NCBI GenBank assembly: GCA_050747825.1 | Contig: JBOGJG010000351.1 | Coordinates: forward strand, 1-14,632 | Length of the DNA: 14,632 bases | Direction: 5' to 3' | DNA from: JBOGJG01 sp050747825 | GTDB taxonomy: Bacteria; Acidobacteriota; UBA6911; RPQK01; JBOGJG01 | Notes under the pieces: generated by a model | The model's database searches: none | The model's input: the letters and a program-made list of their open reading frames with translations, nothing else | Told to the model about the DNA's origin: nothing | Translations under genes and position numbers: made by a program | In this document: piece by piece, positions 6,898 through 13,712 of the stretch | Numbering within the stretch: the stretch's first letter is position 1 | Layout of the letters: each line of letters opens with the position of its first letter

Positions 6898-8071
6898 GCC
6901 GAATACCCCTGATGTATTCCTGAAACCGACCTAACAGTCTCGGCCAGGAAAACTCGCTGCTGACCAGGTCCGCACCTTGTGAGGCCATCTGCGCTGCGGC
7001 CTTCCGGTGAGTCGTCAGGTAGTCCAGGCTCGCTTCAAACTCATAGTAATCGGAGAAGCAAAGCCCACCCCGGCCTCTTTGCGCGAAGTCGCGTGTGACA
7101 GGGCAATGGCTGTTGACCAATACCGGGGTGCCGCAGAGCCAGGATTCCATCAGGACGATGGAAAAGCTCTCGTTTACCGAAGGATTGCAAAGGGCCTGCG
7201 CCGCCGCGAAACAGTCATATTTGTCCTGCGCAGCCAGGTAGCCCAGATCACGGATGTCCGGACCGTCCGCCGTCTCCTGACCTACTCCGGCCAGAAGCAA
7301 TTGGAGCCGGGAAGAGAGTCTGTTGCGCTTGTATTCCTTGAAGTAGGCGAGCAGCAGGTCGGTGTTCTTGGTCCGGTCCTTTCGGCCGACGTAGAGAAGG
7401 AAGGGCGCCTCCTGCAGGAACTTGCGCCGGAACGCCTGGGCGTCACCGGAAATGTTCAGGGGGAGTCCCATGCCCAGGACGATCTTGCGGGCGGGGGAAA
7501 TCCCGTAGAGTCTCTCAGCCAGCCTTTGTTCGGGATGGGAGTTGAAGATCCAGGACTGAACGGCGGAAAGGCGCTGCCGGGTGAGTCTCATGCGAGCATA
7601 AGGCTCGTCATGAAGACAGGGGATCAGGATGGAGCGGTCGCCGGCGGCGGCGATCCCGTGGTAGGTCGTTCCGTAGAGGTAGGGGATGAAGAGGAAGAGG
7701 TAGTGCGGGCGTTGTTCTTCGATGAATTGGATGAGGGCATCGCTGTTCACGCTTTCTTTGAAGAAAGTCTTTTCCTGTTCGAGGCTGACGGGAAGGCCCG
7801 CCAGGAGTTTGCGGTTCACGAGGTTGAAGGCGTGGTGGTCGCCGGGGCGCAAGGCGAAACGGCGGACGGTTACGCTGCCGTCGCCGTAGATGCCGGGGCG
7901 GTAGTGGGCGATGTTCCAGTTGCTCTGGAATTCTTTGATGGTCGTGGTCAGAATTTCGACCTGTTTGCCAGCTTCGGCGAGATGATGAGCCCAGTTGCGA
8001 CAGAGGTTTTCGGCCCCTCCGGGGATCTCGGGGCCGTGCCAGGGGATTACGAAGGCGAGTTTGGTGGTCAT
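6887..8071 (-). CDS. GT4-family glycosyltransferase
   Basis: This 394-residue GT-B glycosyltransferase begins KLAFVIPWHGPEIPGGAENL, the N-terminal glycine-rich loop of GT4 enzymes, with GGAE at 18-21. The C-terminal nucleotide-sugar half has LLYVGRKDRTKNTDLLL (225-241), LQLLLAGVGQE (257-266) and NPSVNESFSIVLMESW with the E-x7-E pair Glu301/Glu309, followed by CGTPVLVN. It is the first gene of a two-gene minus-strand operon; its TAG lies inside the start of the second GT4 gene (11-bp overlap). The ATG at 8071-8069 fits the family N-terminus, but the Shine-Dalgarno is weak. Its 5' half is visibly richer in G and C than the partner gene or the ligase gene, which may point to separate histories. 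Substrate unknown; glycan assembly is inferred from the neighbours. Confidence 0.87.
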   Translation of the reverse strand: MTTKLAFVIPWHGPEIPGGAENLCRNWAHHLAEAGKQVEILTTTIKEFQSNWNIAHYRPGIYGDGSVTVRRFALRPGDHHAFNLVNRKLLAGLPVSLEQEKTFFKESVNSDALIQFIEEQRPHYLFLFIPYLYGTTYHGIAAAGDRSILIPCLHDEPYARMRLTRQRLSAVQSWIFNSHPEQRLAERLYGISPARKIVLGMGLPLNISGDAQAFRRKFLQEAPFLLYVGRKDRTKNTDLLLAYFKEYKRNRLSSRLQLLLAGVGQETADGPDIRDLGYLAAQDKYDCFAAAQALCNPSVNESFSIVLMESWLCGTPVLVNSHCPVTRDFAQRGRGGLCFSDYYEFEASLDYLTTHRKAAAQMASQGADLVSSEFSWPRLLGRFQEYIRGIRLDL

Positions 8072-8085
8072 AACACTACGATGGC

Positions 8086-8170
8086 GCTCCCTTACGGTCG
8101 CGGCTCGGATGGGGTCCGGCCTGATTGAACAAGTTAGTGCGATCCAACCGAGCCGCGACCGTCAGAGAGC
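8086..8170. repeat. Inverted repeat element containing GAGCCGCGACCG
   Basis: The arms 8086-8108 and 8148-8170 are reverse complements at 21 of 23 positions, with the core CCGAGCCGCGACCGT on the right arm and CGGTCGCGGCTCGG on the left. The loop is 39 bp. The pair lies just upstream of the GT4 gene start (8071), between it and the MFS gene. A third, diverged copy is at 10743-10765. I associate this core with intergenic repeats of Acidobacteriota genomes; that is memory, not a search. Confidence 0.8.
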
Positions 8171-8306
8171 GGCCGCACTGGCCTGCTGGCTTTGTTGCTC
8201 CTCGGTCCCATATTCCCGATATGCTCCCTCGTCGCGCCTCGCCATCAGACCGCACCCAAGGGTACCCGGCTCGCGACGATAGCGCACTTATTTATGTTAC
8301 GAAGCA
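8171..8306. other. Spacer between the MFS gene and the GT4 operon
   Basis: Both flanking genes are on the minus strand. I see no gene and no clear terminator in this stretch. A partly similar string (GAGGCGCGACGAGGGAGC on the minus strand, around 8222-8239) may be a further degenerate copy of the neighbouring element. The promoter of the GT4 operon must lie here or in the inverted repeat. Confidence 0.35.
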
Positions 8307-9566
8307 CTAGCTTGCCGCCTCGGACACCGGAAGGGTAACTCGCGCCGATCCCTGGTGGCCAGGAATAAACAATATAGCGACCGCCCCGGCCAGAGCGGCG
8401 GCCGTAACTAACCAGAACGCAATTTGATAGTTCCCCGTGGAATCAAAAATGTATCCCACCACATAGGGGAAGAGCGCCTGGCCTAGAGTGTCCGTGACGA
8501 AAATAGCTCCCATGATTTTTCCCATGGAAGACAAACCGAACGATTCTGCGGTCACGAGAGGAATCATCATGTAGTCGGCGCCCATGCCGAATCCGAAGAT
8601 AAAAGCAAATATGTAGGCCGCCGGAAAAACATCTGCGATAAAGAGCAACGGCACCGACAATCCTACAAACAGGTAAGCCGCAAGCATCACGTACTTCTTG
8701 GGATAAATATCCGACAGGTATCCCATGACGATTCGACCGGGCAGACTGGATATCACGAGAATGCTCAGGATCTGAGCGGCGTTTTCTCCGGAAAAGCCGA
8801 GATCGCGCAGATAAAGGACCAGGTGCTGAATAACGGCTCCAATGGAAGCAATGCTCAGGAAGCTGCCGATGCAAATCGCCCAGAAAGCCCGGGTGCCAAT
8901 GGCTTCCCTGAGCGTAAAATCAGTGGAAGGGCCCGTACTCAGGGTGCTAGCCGGAGGCTCGGAGGCGCCGTCGGGGTAAAGTCCCTTCTCAGAAGGTTTG
9001 GCCTTGACCAGAAACAGGACCAGCGGGAAAACGATCAGCAAGATGACAACCCCGAGTACTTGGAAAGCCGCGCGCCAGCCGTAGTTTGTCACCAGATAAT
9101 GCACCACCAGTGGAGCGGCCGTGCCGCCCAGGCCGATGCCCAGATAGGTTACTCCCATAACCCGTCCCCGCAGCCGATTGAACCACTGAGAAATGAGGAC
9201 CTGGTTGGGCACCGGACCGGCACAGGCGTAGCCGATCGTATGCATGAAGTAAAACAGGTAAAAATGCGTCAGCGACTGCATTAGGCTGAAAGAGATCAGA
9301 GCGGCGCCCGTCATCAGTATCCCCACCAGCATGATCTTCTTGCTGCCGTAGCGGTCGATCAGGATTCCTGCAGAGAGGCCAAAAATGGGGCCGATGACGA
9401 AGGTGCTGATGGCGTATCCCGCCATGGTGTCGGCCCGGCTCCAACCGAACGACTCGATCAGGTGAGGATAAAAAACCGGGAATCCGTAGTAGAGCATCCC
9501 CACGACGGTAAAGAGAGTTGTGAAAGACCCAAATGCAACCCACCAGCCGAAGAAGTGTTTTTTCAT
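8307..9566 (-). CDS. MFS transporter, monocarboxylate/oxalate-formate antiporter-like
   Basis: This 419-residue inner-membrane secondary transporter has about 12 hydrophobic helices and a soluble central linker (EKGLYPDGASEPPASTLSTG) between the two six-helix halves. Major facilitator motif A is clear as GILIDRYGSKKIMLVG (residues 67-82), and RLRGRVMGV stands in the cytoplasmic loop after helix 4. The N-terminus (FFGWWVAFGSF...YYGFPVFYPHLIESFGWSRA) is typical of the oxalate/formate and monocarboxylate subgroup, which takes up small organic acids. The substrate cannot be read off. The ATG at 9566-9564 fits the family start. It is divergent from the Gfo/Idh/MocA operon across 76 bp that carry a perfect palindrome, so I infer co-regulation and uptake of the compound, or an acid derived from it, handled by that operon. 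Confidence 0.87.
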   Translation of the reverse strand: MKKHFFGWWVAFGSFTTLFTVVGMLYYGFPVFYPHLIESFGWSRADTMAGYAISTFVIGPIFGLSAGILIDRYGSKKIMLVGILMTGAALISFSLMQSLTHFYLFYFMHTIGYACAGPVPNQVLISQWFNRLRGRVMGVTYLGIGLGGTAAPLVVHYLVTNYGWRAAFQVLGVVILLIVFPLVLFLVKAKPSEKGLYPDGASEPPASTLSTGPSTDFTLREAIGTRAFWAICIGSFLSIASIGAVIQHLVLYLRDLGFSGENAAQILSILVISSLPGRIVMGYLSDIYPKKYVMLAAYLFVGLSVPLLFIADVFPAAYIFAFIFGFGMGADYMMIPLVTAESFGLSSMGKIMGAIFVTDTLGQALFPYVVGYIFDSTGNYQIAFWLVTAAALAGAVAILFIPGHQGSARVTLPVSEAAS

Positions 9567-9590
9567 TGGCGAATTATAGTATAGGCAAAC

Positions 9591-9605
9591 GTGCTATGAT
9601 AGCAC
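9591..9605. promoter_or_regulatory. Perfect 15-bp palindrome, candidate operator
   Basis: GTGCTATGATAGCAC is two perfect 7-bp arms around a single G. It lies in the 76-bp gap between the divergent MFS and oxidoreductase genes, 24 bp before the MFS start and 37 bp before the oxidoreductase start. It includes TATGAT, which could serve as a -10 box on the plus strand, so a bound dimeric repressor (GntR- or LacI-like sites have this shape) would block it. No regulator gene is in the window. Confidence 0.55.
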
Positions 9606-9642
9606 CCCATCTTGAACTGGCGGCAGCTTCGGAGGATTAATT

Positions 9643-10683
9643 TTGACAATTCATGTAGGTATTCTGGGGGCCGGCAACATCAGCGAGACGCACGCCCGCG
9701 CGGCCAGTGAGATCGATGGTGTTGAGGTCGCCGCCGTATACGGGCAGAACGCCCCGAAGTCCTCACGCTTGGCCGAGCGTTACAGCGCGCCCGCCTATCA
9801 GAAGCTGGAAGATTTTCTCAATCATAAACCGCTTGACCTGGTGGCTATCGGCAGCCCTTCCGGAGTACACGCCCAGGAGGGAATCGCCGCCGCGCGCCGA
9901 GGCCTGCACGTGCTCACCGAGAAGCCGATCGATGTCACCACCGAGCGCGCCGATCAATTGATTGACGAATGTCAAAAAGCAGGAGTCAAGCTTGGGGTCT
10001 TCTTTCAGGATCGCGTAAAGTCCGACACTCGCAGGCTTAAGGAAATTATCGAGGGCGGTGTGATTGGAAAGCCGATCCTGGCGACGGCCCATGTCAAATG
10101 GTACCGGCCTCCCGATTATTATTCCGGCTCACGCTGGCGAGGCACCTGGAAGCTGGATGGCGGCGGGGCTCTTATGAATCAGGGCATCCACACCGTCGAT
10201 CTGCTGCTCTGGCTCCTGGGGCAAGTGGACCGGGTTTACGCCAGGTCCCGTACGGCGCTGCACAAGATCGAGGTGGAAGATGTGGTAGTGGCGGTCCTGG
10301 AATTTGCCAATGGAGCGGTTGCCACATTAGAAGCTTCCACAGCCGCTTATCCGGGATATCCCCGGCGCCTCGAGATCAGCGGCTCCGAGGGCACGATCAT
10401 CCTGGAGCAGGATCAGATCCTGTCGGCCGACCTGCTAAATCCATTGCCATCGCCTCAGAGTGAGGAAGAGCGCGACCGCAATCTGAGCGCCACTTCACCC
10501 GTGGTGTCCGACGTGCGCGGCCATCGCAAGCTTCTGGAAGACTTTATTCAGGCTATTCAGACCGACGGCAAGCCCTGCTGCGACGGTCAGGAGGGGCGCC
10601 GAAGTGTGGAGTTGGTGCAGGCTGTATATGAATCCGCCCGGACCGGCAAGGCGGTGGAAGTAGGCCGGAGGCCGGAGGCCTGA
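9643..10683 (+). CDS. Gfo/Idh/MocA-family NAD(P)-dependent oxidoreductase, cytosolic
   Basis: This 346-residue enzyme consists of an N-terminal Rossmann domain and a C-terminal alpha/beta domain, the usual family length. The nucleotide loop is VGILGAGNIS (5-14). The family lysine motif is LTEKPIDV (EKP at 93-95). The second-domain signature GGGALMNQGIHTVDLLLWLLG (173-193) carries His183 and Asp186, which usually act in proton and hydride transfer on the sugar carbon. There is no signal peptide, so it works in the cytosol on a sugar, inositol or derivative. The start is TTG at 9643: GGAGG ends 7 bp before it, and the protein opens as the family does (TIHVGILGAG). It heads an operon with the ApbE-like gene 9 bp downstream. 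The last residues GRRPEA and the TGA lie in a GGCCGGA heptamer repeat. Confidence 0.9.
   Translation: MTIHVGILGAGNISETHARAASEIDGVEVAAVYGQNAPKSSRLAERYSAPAYQKLEDFLNHKPLDLVAIGSPSGVHAQEGIAAARRGLHVLTEKPIDVTTERADQLIDECQKAGVKLGVFFQDRVKSDTRRLKEIIEGGVIGKPILATAHVKWYRPPDYYSGSRWRGTWKLDGGGALMNQGIHTVDLLLWLLGQVDRVYARSRTALHKIEVEDVVVAVLEFANGAVATLEASTAAYPGYPRRLEISGSEGTIILEQDQILSADLLNPLPSPQSEEERDRNLSATSPVVSDVRGHRKLLEDFIQAIQTDGKPCCDGQEGRRSVELVQAVYESARTGKAVEVGRRPEA
10663..10683 (+). repeat. Three tandem heptamers GGCC(G/T)GA at the gene end
   Basis: GGCCGGA, GGCCGGA and GGCCTGA follow each other without spacers. The change of G to T in the third unit makes the TGA stop of the oxidoreductase gene. The GGAGG and TGAGG strings inside and just after the repeat also lie at ribosome-binding distance from the next start (10693). 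Confidence 0.8.
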
Positions 10684-10692
10684 GGCGATTTG

Positions 10693-11754
10693 ATGTCGGA
10701 TAAACTCGGGCGAAGACATTTTCTCAATCCCAGATCTATGGTCAGGGCCGCGACTGTCAGGGAGCGGGCGGCCAATAAGCCGGAAACACATCTGCTGCGT
10801 CTCACGAGGCGCGCCATGGCCTGTGAGTTCGAGATCTTTATCGCAGCATCGCAGCGCCAAAAGGTCGATAGAGTCATGCAGGCGCTGGATGAAGTCAATG
10901 CCCTGGAGCGGCAGATGACGGTCTTTAGCCAGGACAGCGAAATCTCCTTGATCAATCGCCAGGCGCACGAGTGTCCAGTGGAAGTGGAAGAGCGGCTTTT
11001 CGATCTGCTCAGTCTGGGCCTGCACCTTTATGGCGAAACGCGAGGGGCTTTCGATATGACCGCCTTGCCTTTGTCCCGCTGCTGGGGATTTCTGGCCAGA
11101 CAGGGGAAAGTCCCGTCTGCCGTTGAAATCGAGAACGCCCTCAGTTCGGTCGGGTCGCAGCACATCCAGCTCGACAGACAGAACCGCTCCATCTTTTTCC
11201 AGCATCCGAATCTTCAGCTCAATCTGGGAGCAATCGGCAAAGGCTATGCCCTGGATCGTGCGGCCCGGATTCTCGATTCGGCCGGCATAGGCAACGCTCT
11301 TCTTCATGCCGGCCACAGCAGCCTTCTCGCTTTGGGAAATTCGTCTGACGAACGCTCTGACGGCTGGCAGGTCAGCATTCGCCATCCTCGCAGTCCGCAG
11401 GAGAGTTTTGCCAGCCTCCGGCTGCATAATCAGGGAATGTCCACCTCAGGAAGCGGAGAGCAGCACTTCCTATACAACGATAAAAGATACGGACATTTGA
11501 TCGATCCGCGCACCGGCTATCCAGCAGAAGGCAATCTCAGCACCACGGTCCTAGCCCCCACTGGGGCCGAGGCTGATGCCCTGTCCACGGCCTTCTTCAT
11601 TATGAACCTGGACGAGGTCCACGCTTACTGCGAGCGGCATCCGGGAGTCTCCGCCCTGCTGGTGCCGAATCAGAACAGCGAGGGCCCCCTGGATTTTCAT
11701 GCATTTGGATTCAACTCCGAAAACCTGGAGGTTTATTCTTGCATCTCAAACTGA
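10693..11754 (+). CDS. ApbE-like FAD:protein FMN transferase
   Basis: At 353 residues this matches the ApbE flavin-transferase family, which uses FAD to attach FMN to a Thr or Ser of a target, usually outside the cytoplasm. Visible family blocks: RRAMACEFEIFIA (39-51), MTVFSQDSEISLINR (75-89), LNLGAIGKGYALDRA (176-190), GMSTSGSGEQHF (248-259), HLIDPRTGYPA (268-278) and the metal site APTGAEADALSTAF (288-301) with Asp295 and Thr299. The usual GG before the ALG strand reads HAGHSSLLALG, a variant. ATG 10693 has GAGG 7 bp upstream; a TTG at 10690 is also possible. The N-terminus is odd: GRRHFLN (6-12) looks like a Tat motif, but residues ~17-30 are encoded by a GAGCCGCGACCG-type repeat and no hydrophobic core follows. 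It may therefore remain cytosolic. It overlaps the DoxX gene by 16 bp. Confidence 0.82.
   Translation: MSDKLGRRHFLNPRSMVRAATVRERAANKPETHLLRLTRRAMACEFEIFIAASQRQKVDRVMQALDEVNALERQMTVFSQDSEISLINRQAHECPVEVEERLFDLLSLGLHLYGETRGAFDMTALPLSRCWGFLARQGKVPSAVEIENALSSVGSQHIQLDRQNRSIFFQHPNLQLNLGAIGKGYALDRAARILDSAGIGNALLHAGHSSLLALGNSSDERSDGWQVSIRHPRSPQESFASLRLHNQGMSTSGSGEQHFLYNDKRYGHLIDPRTGYPAEGNLSTTVLAPTGAEADALSTAFFIMNLDEVHAYCERHPGVSALLVPNQNSEGPLDFHAFGFNSENLEVYSCISN
10743..10765 (+). repeat. GAGCCGCGACCG-type repeat inside the ApbE coding start
   Basis: This is a diverged copy of the right arm of the 8086-8170 element (19-20 of 23 positions by eye; core GGCCGCGACTGTCAGGGAGC). It lies in frame near the beginning of the ApbE gene and encodes most of RAATVRERAAN. 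Confidence 0.7.
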
Positions 11755-12230
11755 CTGGCGTTCAACAGTTTCTCCTCGTAGTTTTACGCTTTACCATCGG
11801 CTGGCACCTCTTCTATCAGGGGTGGGGCAAGTTACAGGCCGCCTTCTGGAGCTCCCAGGCTTACCTGGCGGCGGCCAGAGGCCCGCTGGCTCCGCTCTTC
11901 CAGTGGCTGGCCGGCAAGCCCGACCTGCTCCGAGTGGCAGACGTGATCACGATGTGGGGACTGGTCATCTTCGGCCTGCTCCTGATGCTGGGACTGTTTA
12001 CCCGGCTGGCGGCGATCGGTGGATTTGCTTTGCTGCTGATGTTTTACCTGGCCATGCCTCCCTTGCCCCAATCCGGATTTACTGTGCTTACGCCTGAAGG
12101 TTGGGAGCTGTACGTGAACAAGACCTTGATCGAGGCGCTGGCTCTGCTGGCGCTGGCTGTATTGCCCACCGGATTGATGGCCGGGCTGGACGTGTGGATT
12201 CACAACTGGCGGAAGAGATCAACTCTTTAG
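11739..12230 (+). CDS. DoxX-family membrane protein
   Basis: This 163-residue inner-membrane protein has four hydrophobic helices: FLLVVLRFTIGWHLFYQG (~11-28), VADVITMWGLVIFGLLLMLG (~67-86), a third over LAAIGGFALLLMFYLAM and a fourth over LIEALALLALAVLP. The WHLFYQGWGKL block in helix one is the usual DoxX start. Family members include the small subunit of archaeal thiosulfate:quinone oxidoreductase, but most have no proven role. The start is TTG at 11739, with GGAGG 7 bp upstream, lying inside the end of the ApbE gene (16-bp overlap), so translation is coupled. A more canonical start is absent nearby. Its place after an ApbE gene suggests a membrane redox role in the same pathway; this is inference. 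Confidence 0.82.
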   Translation: MHLKLTGVQQFLLVVLRFTIGWHLFYQGWGKLQAAFWSSQAYLAAARGPLAPLFQWLAGKPDLLRVADVITMWGLVIFGLLLMLGLFTRLAAIGGFALLLMFYLAMPPLPQSGFTVLTPEGWELYVNKTLIEALALLALAVLPTGLMAGLDVWIHNWRKRSTL

Positions 12231-12282
12231 TTCTTTGGCTTATTGATTTTTTGGTACAATCTCCGAAGTAAGGAACGAAGAT

Positions 12283-12296
12283 GACCAAGGACCAAG
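12283..12296 (+). repeat. Tandem heptamer GACCAAG x2
   Basis: GACCAAGGACCAAG stands in the 87-bp spacer between the DoxX gene and the second Gfo/Idh/MocA gene, 22 bp before the ATG. It is short, and notable only because other heptamer repeats stand at nearby gene borders. Confidence 0.5.
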
Positions 12297-12317
12297 AAAT
12301 CAACACCAGGGAGACCC

Positions 12318-13592
12318 ATGACTGAGGAACAACGAAAAATAGGCCGTAGAAACTTCATGAAGGCCGTGGCCACGCTGCCGGCAGTGGGAGCATTGGCCTA
12401 CAAGGCCTCGTCGATGTCCACGGTAAAGGCGGGAATCATCGGAATCGGCTCAGAAGGAGGAGTTCTTCTGGAGAACGCCCCATCCAGCCATCTGCGGATT
12501 TCAGCCGTTTGCGACATCTTTCCTGCCAACCGGGAGAAGGCTCTGGAACTCGCCCGAAAATTGCATGATCCGGAGGCCGTGGCTTATGAGGATTACCGGC
12601 AACTGCTGGACCGGCGAGATATTGAAGCCATCATTATCGCCACTCCACTGTGGAGTCATCATCCCATTGCCATTGACGCTCTGCAGGCGGGAAAGCACGT
12701 CTTTTGCGAGAAGACCATGGCCTACAGCGCCGATGGCTGCCGCAAGATGGTCGATGCCGCCCAGACTGCCCGCAAGAATCTGCAGATCGGCCACCAGCGA
12801 GCCTACAATCCGCTCTATCATGAGGCCAAGCAGTTGATCGACAATGGAGTAATCGGCGATGTTTATCACGTCCGCGCCGTCTGGCACCGCAATGGCGACT
12901 GGCGCCGGCCTGTTCCCGATGTAGACTTCGATCCCACTCCCTGGGGTTACGAGAATATGGAGCACCTTAAGAACTGGAGGCTCTACAACAAATACTCTCA
13001 GGGCCTCATGGCCGAACTGGGCAGCCATCAGGTTCAGGTCGTGAACTGGTTTTTCGGACGCGTTCCCAAGTCCGTCTACGGCTCAGGCGGAATTTATCGC
13101 TACAAGGACGGGCGTGAAGTCTTCGACCATGTCTATGCCGTTTACGAGTATCCGGGAGAGCTTACTCTCTCCTATTCTTCCATTCAGTCCAACGCCCACG
13201 ACCATTACTATGAAGAGATCATGGGCACCAAGGGGACGATTATCCTGCGAGCCGAGCGCGAAGCGATGCTCTTTATGGAAGGCGACGCCGAGGTTCCCAC
13301 GCAGTTGGCGGTAGAGGCCGCCAAAAGCGGGCCGATCATGCAGGCTTCCGAGAGCCGCGTGGCTGATGCCAGCGGATCGAGCATTGGCGACGGCAGTCCC
13401 TCAGCCTTTAACTCAGTGCAGGCTTACAAGACCGAGCTGGAAGGGTTTGCCAACACGATCCGCCATGGAGCCGAGAATCTGTGCGACGGTCCCACGGGAA
13501 TGAATGCGGCGGTAGCCATCCTGACGACCAATGAGTCAGTCGCCAGGGGAACTAAGATCGACCTCCCCGAGCATATGTACTACACGAGCTGA
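12318..13592 (+). CDS. Tat-exported Gfo/Idh/MocA-family oxidoreductase
   Basis: This 424-residue protein has a twin-arginine signal (GRRNFMKAVATLPAVGALA, Arg10-Arg11) followed by a full Gfo/Idh/MocA enzyme. The Rossmann loop is AGIIGIGSEGG (38-48), the lysine motif is FCEKTMAY (EKT at 131-133, Thr in place of the usual Pro), and MAELGSHQVQVVNWFFG is the second-domain signature. Tat export means the enzyme folds and binds its NAD(P) before transport, as known for Zymomonas glucose-fructose oxidoreductase, so it probably works in the periplasm with a tightly held cofactor. The substrate is unknown. ATG 12318 has AGGGAG upstream at a good distance. It lies 87 bp after the DoxX gene and may have its own promoter or belong to the same transcript. 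The TGA stop is the first unit of a GCTGACC array. Confidence 0.88.
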   Translation: MTEEQRKIGRRNFMKAVATLPAVGALAYKASSMSTVKAGIIGIGSEGGVLLENAPSSHLRISAVCDIFPANREKALELARKLHDPEAVAYEDYRQLLDRRDIEAIIIATPLWSHHPIAIDALQAGKHVFCEKTMAYSADGCRKMVDAAQTARKNLQIGHQRAYNPLYHEAKQLIDNGVIGDVYHVRAVWHRNGDWRRPVPDVDFDPTPWGYENMEHLKNWRLYNKYSQGLMAELGSHQVQVVNWFFGRVPKSVYGSGGIYRYKDGREVFDHVYAVYEYPGELTLSYSSIQSNAHDHYYEEIMGTKGTIILRAEREAMLFMEGDAEVPTQLAVEAAKSGPIMQASESRVADASGSSIGDGSPSAFNSVQAYKTELEGFANTIRHGAENLCDGPTGMNAAVAILTTNESVARGTKIDLPEHMYYTS

Positions 13593-13682
13593 CCGCTGAC
13601 CGGCTGACCGGCTGACCGGCTGACGGCTGACCGGCTGACCGCTGACCGCTGACCGGCTGACCGCTGACCGGCTGACCGCTGA
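13588..13682 (+). repeat. GCTGACC/GCTGACCG tandem array, 13 units
   Basis: Twelve complete units of 7 or 8 bp (one is GCTGACG) and a partial thirteenth fill the gap between the Tat-exported oxidoreductase and the TIM-barrel gene. The first TGA (13590-13592) is that oxidoreductase's stop. Because 7- and 8-bp units alternate irregularly, TGA falls in all three plus-strand frames; the minus strand is free of stops here. Such an array is prone to slippage, so its length may vary between strains. Confidence 0.95.
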
Positions 13683-13712
13683 ACAGTGATAGTTGGCAAG
13701 AGAGACAGGGAT

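Noticed and set aside
7007..8128. Long plus-strand open frame (373 codons) antisense to the first GT4 gene
   Set aside because: It lies on the reverse of a gene with clear GT4 motifs, has a low-complexity Gly/Val/Asp/Glu-rich translation without domains, and is what GC-rich third positions produce on the opposite strand.
8989..9543. Second minus-strand frame (184 codons) within the MFS gene
   Set aside because: It is a shifted frame of the transporter gene, rich in Arg/His/Pro, with none of the helices expected; the MFS frame is complete without it.
10495..11427. Minus-strand open frame (310 codons) antisense to the ApbE gene
   Set aside because: The opposite strand carries the full set of ApbE motifs; the antisense translation shows no recognisable domain.
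12232..12260. Promoter with -10 TACAAT at 12255-12260 before the Tat-exported oxidoreductase
   Set aside because: The -10 box is fair, but no acceptable -35 box stands 16-18 bp upstream (TCTTTG at best), so I did not list it as a feature.
13588..13682. CRISPR-like array
   Set aside because: Units are only 7-8 bp and directly adjacent, with no spacers and no cas genes; it is a simple tandem repeat.
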